Below, piece after piece: positions 23,535 through 32,291 of a stretch of DNA of 64,000 bases (position 1 is its first letter; every line of letters starts with the position of its first letter). The notes below the pieces were generated by a model, which was not told the origin of the DNA, ran no database searches, and saw only the letters and a program-made list of their open reading frames with translations. Both the position numbers and the translations under genes were made by a program. Source of the stretch: Fictibacillus norfolkensis (lineage in GTDB: Bacteria > Bacillota > Bacilli > Bacillales > Fictibacillaceae); NCBI RefSeq assembly GCF_014836645.1, contig NZ_JACSQM010000002.1, positions 434,001-498,000 of the forward strand, written 5' to 3'.

Positions 23535-24056
23535 CTAATTGGCTTTTGCAAGATTCATCCGTTCTTCAACAAAAGAACGCACTTCCTCTTCAGCTTTTTT
23601 CTTGATTACAAATTCTACATATCGTTCACCTGTATGAAACCGAACTAGACCCCAACTCGGATATCCTGGATTCTCTGCTTGAAGTCCCGTGATCCAGTCC
23701 ACTGAATCGATCTGGTGCCAATCATAAAACTTGGTTGCTGATACAACGCCCCTCTTACCGATCGCCCCTCGCCATATTTGTGTAAAATAAAGCAGTGTGA
23801 GAAACACCAATAAACATATCATTAAAACATTGACTGGCATTGAAAGTTTCAACAAACCAAAACCTTGTGTGATAATGACCACAATCATAATCTCATGTGT
23901 CCAAAAATTCTTTTGTGTATATTCTCCACTATAAGAAAGTCCATAGACAGGAATTGCTCTTTTTTTGTCTTTCACATTTTTCAAAAGGTAATAAACGGCT
24001 GCGATGATTCCTATTACGATTAAGATTCCAAAAAACACATTTAAGAAGAGTTCCAT
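23535..24056 (-). CDS. hypothetical membrane protein
   Basis: 173 residues from the ATG at 24056, which follows GGGGTG. Three hydrophobic helices (about 4-24, 55-73, 78-97) are followed by a soluble C-terminal domain with YDWHQIDSVDWITG and RYVEFVIKKKAEEEVRSFVEER. The C-terminal part resembles small membrane-linked domains of unknown function in bacilli. The role is unknown. Confidence 0.7.
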   Translation of the reverse strand: MELFLNVFFGILIVIGIIAAVYYLLKNVKDKKRAIPVYGLSYSGEYTQKNFWTHEIMIVVIITQGFGLLKLSMPVNVLMICLLVFLTLLYFTQIWRGAIGKRGVVSATKFYDWHQIDSVDWITGLQAENPGYPSWGLVRFHTGERYVEFVIKKKAEEEVRSFVEERMNLAKAN

Positions 24057-24125
24057 GTTTAAACACCCCGCATATCTTATATACATTAATACGAATAAAC
24101 AATGGAAAAAGTTTCAAAAAAGTAA

Positions 24126-24150
24126 AAAGACACCTTTTACAAGGTGCCTT
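24126..24150 (-). terminator. rho-independent terminator
   Basis: GGCACCTT and AAGGTGTC form the stem on the minus strand with TTTTT after it, 12 bases beyond the stress-protein stop. Confidence 0.85.
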
Positions 24151-24161
24151 CGAATCTACCT

Positions 24162-24593
24162 TTATTTTCGTTCAACCATCACTAAGATCTTGCCATCTTG
24201 TAAATCCTGCATGTATCTTTCTGCATCACTTTCCGAAACGTCCATGTTTTGAAGAATTTCTTTCATATCCGCTTCATCATGATCAAACATCGCAGCAAAA
24301 GGTCCAGCTGCCAAAAGTGGTCCGACCCCTGGTACTCCAAGGCCAGGAACCGCAATCCCTCCGCCGATGCCTGTTAGAAAACCTGCGATTGTGCCATATG
24401 TCGCACTGTCTGCATCATCTTCTGTAATCTTTCTTTCGTTTACATGGGTCTCGTCTGCAACATGATCAACCATCTCATCATCTTTCGCAACGATCGAAAT
24501 ATCAGATGGATGATATCCTTTTTCGACCAATGCTTTGATTGCGCCAACCGCTTCTTCTTCTTTCGTATATGTACCGATAATATCTTTTTTCAT
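24162..24593 (-). CDS. general stress protein 17M-like (YflT) domain protein
   Basis: 143 residues from the ATG at 24593 behind GGAGGG. It begins with the YflT-type domain: GTYTKEEEAVGAIKALVEKGYHPSDISIVAKD. A Gly-rich middle follows (about 75-105: GTIAGFLTGIGGGIAVPGLGVPGVG) like that in Gly-zipper or heat-induced proteins, then an acidic tail DVSESDAERYMQDLQDGKILVMVE. B. subtilis members belong to the sigma-B general stress regulon, and a sigma-B-like promoter is visible upstream. The biochemical function is unknown. Confidence 0.85.
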   Translation of the reverse strand: MKKDIIGTYTKEEEAVGAIKALVEKGYHPSDISIVAKDDEMVDHVADETHVNERKITEDDADSATYGTIAGFLTGIGGGIAVPGLGVPGVGPLLAAGPFAAMFDHDEADMKEILQNMDVSESDAERYMQDLQDGKILVMVERK

Positions 24594-24626
24594 TTGGTTT
24601 CCCTCCAAACGGTTCTTTACAAGTAG

Positions 24627-24652
24627 GTTCCCCTGTTAAGCATTTTTTAAAC
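24627..24652 (-). promoter_or_regulatory. sigma-B-type promoter
   Basis: On the minus strand GTTTAA, 14 bases, GGGAAC, close to the sigma-B consensus GTTTaa-N12-15-GGGwAw. It lies just upstream of the stress protein start and right after the corA stop. Confidence 0.7.
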
Positions 24653-24657
24653 AGTAC

Positions 24658-25611
24658 TCAATCTTGTTCAAACCAACCTTTTTTCTTGAACCAAATGGAC
24701 ATGACTGCTCCTAAAAAGACCATAAAACCAAGTACATAGAAGTAACCATTCTTTGTTTGAAGCTCTGGCATGTTTACAAAGTTCATTCCATACAGACCTG
24801 CAATGAATGTTAACGGCATGAAGATCGTTGTAATTACGGTTAATGTTTTCATGATATTGTTCATACGGTAAGAGTTAAGAGAGATGTAATTATCACGAAT
24901 GTCCGATGTCATCTCTCTCGCTGAAGTCATCATATCGGTTAACCTTAGGAGATGATCATATATATCATGAAAATAGGACCTTTCATCCGCATCTAAACCC
25001 ACTCGTTTTGATTCGAGCATACGATACAGAAGCTCGCGCATAGGCACGACCGTTTTTCTTAATGTTAAGAGATCTCCTCTGATATCAAAGATCAGGTTAA
25101 TGATTTTAGGTGCTTCATCATCTTCGTTGCTTTCGATGGAAATTACCCGTTCTTCTAATTCATGCATAATGGGAAAATACATATCTACCAGTTTATCCAT
25201 CAGCTTATGAAGAAGTTCATTTTTACCGAGTTCAGGCGGAATCGTTTCGAGTCCACTTAAATACTTCCATACAAAATCAATCTCTGGAACGTTTGTTTTA
25301 TGATACGTAACCACACAGTTTTTTGTTGTGAAGATATCAACCTCAGTTGCTTCAAGTGTCTTATTGTCTAGAGCGTGCACCACATAAAACAGGTGATCTT
25401 CATAAAATTCAACCTTTGGACGTTGCAAGGCATTCACACAGTCCTCAACAGCAAGAGGATGGAAGTCAAAAAAAGTGCGCAGTAAATTGGTTTCACCAGA
25501 TGTCGGACAGTCAAAGTCAACCCAGAACCAATCGGGCTTCATTTCATTGATTTGCCGAAACGGTGGATTGATGATTACTTTATGATCGATGATAGCGATT
25601 GTACGGACCAT
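24658..25611 (-). CDS. corA: CorA family divalent cation transporter
   Basis: 317 residues from the ATG at 25611 behind AGAAGGTG. A long cytoplasmic domain includes FDFHPLAVEDCVNALQRPKVEFYEDHLFYVVHAL and the stalk helix. Two C-terminal membrane helices carry the selectivity motif YGMNF at the end of TM1 and a short basic tail. It mediates Mg2+ or Co2+ flux as a pentamer. Monocistronic. Confidence 0.95.
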   Translation of the reverse strand: MVRTIAIIDHKVIINPPFRQINEMKPDWFWVDFDCPTSGETNLLRTFFDFHPLAVEDCVNALQRPKVEFYEDHLFYVVHALDNKTLEATEVDIFTTKNCVVTYHKTNVPEIDFVWKYLSGLETIPPELGKNELLHKLMDKLVDMYFPIMHELEERVISIESNEDDEAPKIINLIFDIRGDLLTLRKTVVPMRELLYRMLESKRVGLDADERSYFHDIYDHLLRLTDMMTSAREMTSDIRDNYISLNSYRMNNIMKTLTVITTIFMPLTFIAGLYGMNFVNMPELQTKNGYFYVLGFMVFLGAVMSIWFKKKGWFEQD

Positions 25612-25830
25612 GATTACACCTTCTTTCACTTATTATCATTTCCCTAATTTCTTTAACTTTTTTCAATAGTTTGAAACATTTGTTTAAAAATACAGCATTT
25701 ATCTACAATAATCGATGCTTTTTATTTTGACAATAAAAAAACTACGATCTATTAATGATCAATAAACAGCTTTCTAATTTCCTTAATCTGTTAAAATATA
25801 GTGAAGTAAGGTATGGGGGGATTGTTCGTA

Positions 25831-26229
25831 TTGAACAAAAGAATGGTACTATTACTATCTTTTGCTTTTATATTATTGATGTTTTCAAGTGCTGTCATTT
25901 ATAAATTCGTTCTCGAGAAGAACCGTTACTCATCTGTTTCCATAGTTCCCGAGCATCGCAGCGACCTCCCACTTTACGAGGGATTAGAATTTCAAGACCA
26001 TCATTATTTAATTAAAGGAAATCATTGGTATGAGATCTATAAATTTTATAGAGATACACTTCCGCATCATGGTTGGAAGCCCGTTTATAAGCAAGCTTTC
26101 ATAGAAGATTGGGGAGGATTTATGTTGCGATTTCAAAAAAATGATAAAGAACTCCATATTGGTGGTGGTTGGAATCCTTATTCAAACGAAACAGAAACTA
26201 TTTTTGACCTTAACCCTGTCCAGCATTAA
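25831..26229 (+). CDS. hypothetical membrane-anchored protein
   Basis: 132 residues if the TTG at 25831 is the start (GGGGGG about 10 bases upstream); an ATG at 25813 overlaps that site. A single N-terminal hydrophobic segment (about residues 5-25) anchors or exports the protein. The remaining domain is rich in aromatic residues (GNHWYEIYKFYRDTLPHHGWKPV). No family recognised. Confidence 0.65.
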   Translation: MNKRMVLLLSFAFILLMFSSAVIYKFVLEKNRYSSVSIVPEHRSDLPLYEGLEFQDHHYLIKGNHWYEIYKFYRDTLPHHGWKPVYKQAFIEDWGGFMLRFQKNDKELHIGGGWNPYSNETETIFDLNPVQH

Positions 26230-26280
26230 TAATACTTATTCGTTTATTGCAGAATCTTATACGTATTTTAAAGATACTTA

Positions 26281-26311
26281 AAACCCTTAGCCTCAAAGGC
26301 CAAGGGTTTTT
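26281..26311. terminator. bidirectional terminator
   Basis: AAACCCTTAGCC and GGCCAAGGGTTT with A/T runs on both sides, between convergent genes. Confidence 0.85.
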
Positions 26312-26312
26312 G

Positions 26313-27140
26313 CTATGCGTTCTTTTGACTAGCTTCAAGCAGTGGCTCGTACATCATGATGGCATGATTCTCCGTAATATATTCATCATCGATCTGTTTT
26401 CTTTGACGGTTAAATACTTTGCGATGAATCAAGTTATGCCTTAAATATCCACCCCAATAAGCAGGCGTGATCCAATGTTCCTTTTCATACACTTCATACG
26501 ATTGCAGTGGTTCTTGATCTGTCCGCCATTCTCCCACAAGGTGAGTATCCGTTAAATATAAGTGAAGCTGGTAAGGCTGATTCGTCGTGTTCTTAATCTG
26601 CAAGTCTAGGTAGTTGTAAGCACAAGTCGCTCCGCTTCCAAACGGCTGTGTACGCTTCGAGTCCGGAAACACATCATAACTGTGTCGGTGACGCTCTGTT
26701 ACAGAGAGCGGAGTTTGCAGTGTCATCCAATAGATCAAGTTCGAGAGCTGACACAGGCCACCACCCGTTCCCTTCTTAAATTTCCCGTAAAACAAGACCA
26801 TACCATCAACATACCCTTTTGAGCGTGTTGTCGTCCCAATGCTTTTCCAATACGAAAATGTTTCCCCAGGCTGGATCACGATACCGTTTAATTGTTTGAT
26901 AGCAATCGAGAGGTTTTTCACTTTATTATGCTGATACCACATCTCTACATCTTTTAATTTTCGAAGAAGAATCGTCTGATGTGAAAAATGAACAAAGGGA
27001 AGTTGTTCATTCTTCCTTGATTTAGCGTACGTCTTTTCATCTGTAAACCACTCTATATACCTTCTAAGCATATAATACATTTTTCCTAACGAGATTCGTA
27101 ATGCCGAACGCCCTTTCGGACGCAGGTCAAAATGGTTCAT
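26313..27140 (-). CDS. VanW family protein
   Basis: 275 residues from the ATG at 27140 behind AAAGGAG. The VanW domain is clear: LNGIVIQPGETFSYWKSIG, DGMVLFYGKFKKGTGGGLCQLSNLIYW and FPDSKRTQPFGSGATCAYNYLDLQIKN. VanW is an accessory protein of some vancomycin-resistance clusters with no defined chemistry. There are no other van genes here, so it should not be read as a resistance determinant. Confidence 0.9.
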   Translation of the reverse strand: MNHFDLRPKGRSALRISLGKMYYMLRRYIEWFTDEKTYAKSRKNEQLPFVHFSHQTILLRKLKDVEMWYQHNKVKNLSIAIKQLNGIVIQPGETFSYWKSIGTTTRSKGYVDGMVLFYGKFKKGTGGGLCQLSNLIYWMTLQTPLSVTERHRHSYDVFPDSKRTQPFGSGATCAYNYLDLQIKNTTNQPYQLHLYLTDTHLVGEWRTDQEPLQSYEVYEKEHWITPAYWGGYLRHNLIHRKVFNRQRKQIDDEYITENHAIMMYEPLLEASQKNA

Positions 27141-27168
27141 TTGTTTACTCCTTTTGCTCAATTTCTTT

Positions 27169-27208
27169 ATGGGAAATAAATTGTTTGGGGTCAGACCCCA
27201 TTTCCCAT
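27169..27208. repeat. dispersed palindrome GGGGTCAGACCCC, copy 1
   Basis: The near-perfect palindrome GGGGTCAGACCCC (27187-27199) is preceded by TGTTT and nested within ATGGGAAAT ... ATTTCCCAT (27169-27177 and 27200-27208). A second copy with the same TTTGTTT prefix is at 41786. Confidence 0.7.
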
Positions 27209-27346
27209 AATATTCTAATTCTTCATTTGCCATTTATTTTCCTGTGGATCTTGCGTTATAGTGAGGATATTGCATAATAAAAATTCACTTCATAAAGTTT
27301 ATATTTTATGATGATAGGTAGTTTATAGAGTTGGAGGAATTATCGG

Positions 27347-28258
27347 ATGCTCGACAAATCGTTTTTACAGATGAATACCGTATTTATAAGCATCCTCATC
27401 GAGGCACTTCCGTTCGTTCTGATCGGGGTGCTCATCGCTGGTGTCATACAGATGTTTGTCACTGAGGAGATGGTGGCACGTATCATGCCTAAGAATAAGA
27501 TAGGTGCTGTTTTATTTGGGGCTGTTCTAGGCGCAATCTTTCCGGCGTGTGAGTGCGGAATCGTACCGATCACAAGAAAGCTGATCGAAAAAGGTGTTCC
27601 TGTTTTTGCAGCCATACCTTTCATGCTTACAGGTCCGATCATCAACCCTGTCGTTTTATTCTCAACGTATGTTGCGTTCGGAAACAGATGGGAAGTTATG
27701 ATCTATCGTGGCTCTCTTGCCATGATTGTTGCCGTCTTATTAGGTTTTATTCTTGCCGTTCAATTTAAAAATGTAAAAGTACTTAAGAATGAATTAGATG
27801 CTGTTTCCCGCTCACCGTTTAACAACGAGACAGCAGCAACCGTTTCAACGCCAAAGATTTCTTTTTATAACAAACTGAAAGGTACGTTTGTGCATGCTGT
27901 AGAAGAATTTTTCTCTGTCGGAAAATACTTAGTGATCGGTGCTTTGATTGCTGCGAGTATGCAGACGTACGTAAAGACATCAACACTTCTAGAAATTGGA
28001 CAAGGTGAAGTATCATCTTCACTCGTGATGATGGGATTAGCCTTTATACTCTCTCTTTGTTCAGAAGCTGATGCTTTTATCGCTTCTTCATTTCAAAGTA
28101 CATTTACAATCGGTTCGATCGTTGCGTTCCTTGTCTATGGTCCGATGTTAGATGTGAAGAACGTCCTTATGATGCTAGCTGCTTTTAAGAAAAAGCTCGT
28201 TGTTAGTCTTGTTGTATATATCACGATCCTTGTTCTAGTCGGATCTCTATTTCTTTAA
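27347..28258 (+). CDS. YcgR-type permease (ArsP/DUF318 family)
   Basis: 303 residues, multi-helix membrane protein of the UPF0718 permease family. The signature is FPACECGIVPITRKLIEKGVPVFAAIPFMLTGPIINPVV (about 65-103), and a second half-repeat includes LCSEADAFIASSF. GGAGG precedes the ATG. It forms a pair with the next gene (15-base gap), as ycgR-ycgQ do in B. subtilis. Transport of a metal or metalloid-containing compound is suspected for this family; the substrate is not known. Confidence 0.88.
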   Translation: MLDKSFLQMNTVFISILIEALPFVLIGVLIAGVIQMFVTEEMVARIMPKNKIGAVLFGAVLGAIFPACECGIVPITRKLIEKGVPVFAAIPFMLTGPIINPVVLFSTYVAFGNRWEVMIYRGSLAMIVAVLLGFILAVQFKNVKVLKNELDAVSRSPFNNETAATVSTPKISFYNKLKGTFVHAVEEFFSVGKYLVIGALIAASMQTYVKTSTLLEIGQGEVSSSLVMMGLAFILSLCSEADAFIASSFQSTFTIGSIVAFLVYGPMLDVKNVLMMLAAFKKKLVVSLVVYITILVLVGSLFL

Positions 28259-28273
28259 AGGGGGTGCATATCT

Positions 28274-29128
28274 ATGATTCGAATCCTGATCTTAATCGGA
28301 TTTACCTTTTTGTTCATGCATCTGCATGCTACAGGTGATATTAGCAAATATATTAACATGAAATATTCATATATCTCGTTCTCTGCCATATTTATTCTTG
28401 GCTTTCTTACGCTCGTTCAGTTCTATATTTATGGAAAGAGTGATGATGGTGAACATGAACATGATGATTCATGCACAGCTGATTGTGGACACGATCATCA
28501 TAAGAAACCTTCTCGACTAAAAAATGTAACTGTAAACAGCATACTCATTTTCCCGATCATTTCTGGGTTATTCTTCCCTATCGCCTCTCTTGATTCTGAA
28601 ACCGTAAAAACGAAAGGGTTCCACTTTAAAGGTCTTGAGAACGAAGGCGATTTTGGTGAGCACCAGTTTTTAAAGCCGGATACAAGTGTTTATTATGGAA
28701 AAGAAAGCTACAATTCTATCATGGATCAAGAACTAAAGCCCTTTACAAAAGGAAATCAGGTTGTGCTTAACGATAAGAACTATCTAAAAGGCATGGAGAG
28801 CATCTATTATAAACCTGGTATTTTTCTCGGAAAAGAGATCCAGTTTAAAGGGTTCACGTACAACGCAGAAGATCAAACCTCAAAATCGAACGAACTCTTT
28901 CTTCTACGTTTTGGTATCATTCACTGTATTGCCGATTCTGGCGTTTTTGGCATGATGGTCGAATTCCCAAAAGGCACATCATTTCCTAATGACAAATGGA
29001 TCGAGATCGAAGGCAGTATAGAAACCCAATATTATCAACCGTTTAAAGCCGACATTCCTTATGTAAAAGTGAAGGACTGGAAAGAAATCGAGAAACCAAA
29101 AGAAGAATATGTGTATCGAGGATATTAA
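28274..29128 (+). CDS. YcgQ-type permease partner (TIGR03943 family)
   Basis: 284 residues. Two or three N-terminal membrane helices are interrupted by a His/Asp/Cys-rich loop (about 57-80, with EHEHDDSCTADCGHDHHKK), a probable metal-binding stretch. The C-terminal extracytoplasmic domain contains LLRFGIIHCIADSGVFGMMVEFP. The family is always linked to DUF318 permeases. GGGGGTG precedes the ATG. Confidence 0.85.
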   Translation: MIRILILIGFTFLFMHLHATGDISKYINMKYSYISFSAIFILGFLTLVQFYIYGKSDDGEHEHDDSCTADCGHDHHKKPSRLKNVTVNSILIFPIISGLFFPIASLDSETVKTKGFHFKGLENEGDFGEHQFLKPDTSVYYGKESYNSIMDQELKPFTKGNQVVLNDKNYLKGMESIYYKPGIFLGKEIQFKGFTYNAEDQTSKSNELFLLRFGIIHCIADSGVFGMMVEFPKGTSFPNDKWIEIEGSIETQYYQPFKADIPYVKVKDWKEIEKPKEEYVYRGY

Positions 29129-29130
29129 AG

Positions 29131-29160
29131 GAACCGGACACCTTACGTCCGGTTTTTCTT
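29131..29160 (+). terminator. rho-independent terminator
   Basis: GAACCGGAC and GTCCGGTTTTTC form the stem and T-run directly after the YcgQ-type gene. Confidence 0.88.
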
Positions 29161-29165
29161 TTTGC

Positions 29166-29867
29166 TTATATATTTTGCGATCGTATTAAACTCACGATGA
29201 TTTCGCCGAGCTGTCTTCCAAGTGACAGCCCTTCATCATTATCTACTTTAAAATGAACACCAGCATATAACCTAGACATCGCACACTCTTCCATGAGCAG
29301 ATGAATGCGATTTCTTTCTTGAGGAAAATAATAGCTTAGAATAGGTTCCGTACAGCCGGCCATAACAGCATGTGCCGAGGGATAACCAGGAAAACTGGGC
29401 GTCATCAACACTGTCTTTAAGTTTCGGTCGTATTGACAAGGTCGAGCAACATCCCAAAGATATTTAAAATGCCAGGTGATGACGAAAGCATCATTGATAG
29501 CTGCTTGATAAAACGCTAAAAATCTAGCAGCCTTTGTTGAAGCAAGTCCATACGTTTCCATCATCTGAAGAACGATTGGAATGATCTGTTTATTCACCTC
29601 TCCTGCAGCCCACATTTGAGCAATACGTATCTGCTCAGGTGTGATCTGCTGCATGACCTGTTGTACAATTTGTAGTTCATTTTCCCAATTGATCGTATTA
29701 GGATTCTTTATTCTCCACGTGATTTGATTTCGAAACGGATCCAAGAATGTATTGCCTTCTCTTGCTATAAAAAACATCGGCCAATTACCTGCTTCTGGCG
29801 TTACGGGTGTCGGGGGATAACTTTCACCCAGATAAGGTATTTTAGACCACCTCAAATAATTTCTCAT
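29166..29867 (-). CDS. vanadium-dependent haloperoxidase / PAP2-like protein
   Basis: 233 residues, no signal peptide. All three phosphate/vanadate-site motifs are present: KYLWDVARP (K-x6-RP), PGYPSAHA (PSxH) and SRLYAGVHFKVDND (SR-x5-H). Bacterial relatives include haloperoxidases and acid phosphatases, which cannot be separated by motif. A helical N-terminal region precedes the core. Monocistronic. Confidence 0.82.
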   Translation of the reverse strand: MRNYLRWSKIPYLGESYPPTPVTPEAGNWPMFFIAREGNTFLDPFRNQITWRIKNPNTINWENELQIVQQVMQQITPEQIRIAQMWAAGEVNKQIIPIVLQMMETYGLASTKAARFLAFYQAAINDAFVITWHFKYLWDVARPCQYDRNLKTVLMTPSFPGYPSAHAVMAGCTEPILSYYFPQERNRIHLLMEECAMSRLYAGVHFKVDNDEGLSLGRQLGEIIVSLIRSQNI

Positions 29868-30116
29868 CTCATCCCCCCCTGTTTCACGTGATACCCCATG
29901 TTATGTGAAGGGACAAAATGATTAGAACAAAGTCATAATCTTAAAAGTGATTCTGTTAAAGAATGATGACATGATCGAACTGCTTTTCACAACCACTGCC
30001 TTTACTTTAGAACAACTATAAGGTGTTACCGAATGCGCACCTTTTCATTCATTCCCTCTATTCAATCAGCTCCCCATTTGGTATCATTTTCCTTAAAACA
30101 TGAGGAGCTGATCATT

Positions 30117-30899
30117 ATGACTTTGCTTAAACAATCGTTTAACTTTGTGGCTGATTCGTATGAAAAGTACCGGCCAACTTATCCACAAGAGCTTTTTGAA
30201 GACATTATTCGTTATGCAAACCTTGATGAGGATTATACTCTTTTAGAGGTAGGAAGTGGGACTGGTAAAGCTACAGAAGGTTTTGTTAAAGAAGGCATCT
30301 CAACCATCACTTGTATTGAATATGGCGAAAACTTAGCTCAGCTCACTCAGAAAAAGTTTTCATCGTATCCAGACCTTCAAGTAATCCATTCAAGTTTTGA
30401 AGATTGGAATCATCCAGAAAAGGTCAAATACAATCTTGTTTTTTCTGGAACAGCTTTTCATTTTATTCCTCATGAGACAGGGTATCGAAAAGCCGCCTCT
30501 CTTTTGAAAGATGATGGGGTATTAGCGCTCTTCTGGTTTGTTCATATTCCTTCTTATGAACCCGTATACGTTTCTATACGTAAAGCGTATGCATCCTTTG
30601 CTCCTCACTTAGAAGATAGCCATGCTCCCACCCTTGCTGAATTTATTGAGAAACAAAACAAACAAACGCTTGCATCAGGAGCATTTCAAGATTTACATAC
30701 ACTTACATACACATGGAACCAAACTTATACAGCTGAAGAATATGTAGGATTATTAGATACACATTCTGGTCACCAACTATTACCTCCTGAACAAAAAGCA
30801 TCGCTCTATGAAGAAATAAGAAATGCGATCCTAGCGCAAAATTCAGGTGTGATTACAAAAACACATGCAGTTGCATTATTCTTAGCAAAAAAGAAATAA
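30117..30899 (+). CDS. class I SAM-dependent methyltransferase
   Basis: 260 residues from the ATG at 30117 behind GAGGAG; an open frame extending to 30033 has no site. N-terminal FNFVADSYEKYRPTYP is typical of the family, motif I is LLEVGSGTGKATEGF, and the motif IV area is YNLVFSGTAFHFIP. Relatives act on small molecules; the substrate is unknown. Confidence 0.85.
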   Translation: MTLLKQSFNFVADSYEKYRPTYPQELFEDIIRYANLDEDYTLLEVGSGTGKATEGFVKEGISTITCIEYGENLAQLTQKKFSSYPDLQVIHSSFEDWNHPEKVKYNLVFSGTAFHFIPHETGYRKAASLLKDDGVLALFWFVHIPSYEPVYVSIRKAYASFAPHLEDSHAPTLAEFIEKQNKQTLASGAFQDLHTLTYTWNQTYTAEEYVGLLDTHSGHQLLPPEQKASLYEEIRNAILAQNSGVITKTHAVALFLAKKK

Positions 30900-31054
30900 C
30901 ATTTTCAAAATCTATGAGCATTCCCCTTCAAATGTCCTGTTTTCTCTTTGTATGATCTATTCCTAGGAAAGCTGTACTATTGTTTCGACTATTAAGAGGA
31001 TATTTATCGATTGAGAGAGAATTATGGAGAAAACCAAGAAGGGAGGAAAAGAAA

Positions 31055-31177
31055 ATGAGTGAAGTGATCATCCGTCATCTTGTGAAACGTCATTTCACAA
31101 AGAAAAACATACAAGATCAGCATCTTCAACAGCTGCTTGTACATTTTCTTCTTTCAGCAAGGAAAGATAAACATTAA
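31055..31177 (+). CDS. small basic protein, unknown
   Basis: 40 residues, ATG at 31055 behind AAGGGAGG. Sequence rich in His, Lys and Leu (IIRHLVKRHFTKK ... QQLLVHFLLSARK), predicted as one or two amphipathic helices. Supported by the strong ribosome site and by the terminator that follows; no family recognised. Confidence 0.55.
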   Translation: MSEVIIRHLVKRHFTKKNIQDQHLQQLLVHFLLSARKDKH

Positions 31178-31220
31178 AAAAGATAAAGATATCGCCATCA
31201 TATAATTCTTTTATTAAACA

Positions 31221-31250
31221 AGAGTATCTGATTTTCAGCAGATACTCTTT
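31221..31250. terminator. bidirectional terminator
   Basis: AGAGTATCTG and CAGATACTCT form a perfect 10-base stem between convergent genes. Confidence 0.85.
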
Positions 31251-31251
31251 C

Positions 31252-31677
31252 TTATTTATGGGTGTTTAATGCTTTCGTTAATATTTTCAGAGCTTGCATG
31301 ATCGTGTTTCTTTCAAATTCAGAGAGTCCTTCGATATTTTTATTAAGACGTGTACTCAAGATCGTATTTAAATGAGATAACGTATGAATTCCTTTTTCAC
31401 TTAATAGAAGAAAAGAAATTCTTCTATCACTTGGATTCACGCTTTTTTCAACAAGACCCATTCTTATTAATGATTTCACTTGCCTGCTGAAGGTCGTTAT
31501 GTCCACCCCAACGTTATCTGCAATGTGTTGCATAGAAGGCTTTGAGTGTTTACTGATCTCATAAAGGATATGACTAAGTGCTAAAGTCAAATCTTCTTCT
31601 ACCAAACGACAACTGTTCTTTTGCAACGTTTCATATCTTCTACTTAAATTCTGCAGCAGATCTCTGACATCCTCCAC
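31252..31677 (-). CDS. MarR family transcriptional regulator
   Basis: 142 residues from the GTG at 31677, which has AAGGTGGT at the right distance; a GTG at 31701 lacks one. The winged helix is visible: SMQHIADNVGVDITTFSRQVKSLIRMGLVEKSVNPSDRRISFLLLSEKG, with the recognition helix around TTFSRQVKSL and the wing at DRRISF. It binds DNA as a dimer and usually responds to a small phenolic or oxidant. The target is not evident; no divergent operon is adjacent. Confidence 0.9.
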   Translation of the reverse strand: MEDVRDLLQNLSRRYETLQKNSCRLVEEDLTLALSHILYEISKHSKPSMQHIADNVGVDITTFSRQVKSLIRMGLVEKSVNPSDRRISFLLLSEKGIHTLSHLNTILSTRLNKNIEGLSEFERNTIMQALKILTKALNTHK

Positions 31678-31954
31678 AATTAAGCACCACCTTGTTTCCA
31701 CTATAAGGTATACGCCGAATAATTAAAATATTTTTAAAAAAATAAAGGCTTACTAACATAAACGATGCGCCGCGGTGTGGATGTGGCTGAGTGCGATTCG
31801 ATAAGAGGGTGTTGTTGTACACAAGTTAAAATAGGTTTTTTTACCTATAAATCTTCAAGGGATATCCTCTTTTTTTGACGTATTCTGTAGATTCGAGAGC
31901 GCTTTTAGTATAAAAGACTTAGTCATTTACAAGAAATAAGGTTTAGTTATTATT

Positions 31955-31973
31955 CTATAGGGGTACCCCATAG
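31955..31973. promoter_or_regulatory. candidate operator palindrome
   Basis: CTATAGGGGTACCCCATAG: arms CTAT-A-GGGG and CCCC-ATAG with one bulged base. It lies 49 bases upstream of the small regulator at 32022 and could be its own operator. Confidence 0.4.
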
Positions 31974-32021
31974 TTATAGAGATAAAATTTGTCAATTAAA
32001 TGTTTGGGGGTATCATTGAAT

Positions 32022-32249
32022 ATGTACAGAGTGGAGCAGAAACGCAGCAAATTAGGTATGTGGCTCGAACAGCATAATAAAGATACTGATTGGTTGACCC
32101 GAACGTCTGGTATCGAAAGACAAACGATAGAAGAGCTCGCCTACAATCCAAATAAAAATCCAAGAATGATATGTTTACGGAAGATATTATATGCGGTAAA
32201 AAAGGTTGATCCTACTACTAAACTTAGTGATTTATGGGATATGAACTAA
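32022..32249 (+). CDS. small XRE/Cro-like regulator
   Basis: 75 residues. ATG at 32022, or TTG at 32016, behind GGGGG. A compact helix-turn-helix is suggested by KLGMWLEQHNKDTDWLTRTSGIERQTIEELAYNPNKNPRMICLRKILYAVKKVDP, the layout of single-domain Cro/C1-type repressors. Monocistronic, with its own terminator. Confidence 0.75.
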   Translation: MYRVEQKRSKLGMWLEQHNKDTDWLTRTSGIERQTIEELAYNPNKNPRMICLRKILYAVKKVDPTTKLSDLWDMN

Positions 32250-32250
32250 T

Positions 32251-32288
32251 ACAAGCACCTCAGACTAAAATGAGGTGCTTGTTTTTTT
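32251..32288 (+). terminator. rho-independent terminator
   Basis: AAGCACCTCA and TGAGGTGCTT, then a T-run, directly after the small regulator. Confidence 0.92.
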
Positions 32289-32291
32289 ATG

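Noticed and set aside
26313..27140. Vancomycin resistance cluster
   Set aside because: Only a VanW-family gene is present; no vanA/H/X or VanRS-type genes are nearby.
27141..27233. N-terminal extension of the VanW protein
   Set aside because: It would translate across the GGGGTCAGACCCC palindrome and lacks a ribosome site; AAAGGAG precedes the ATG at 27140.
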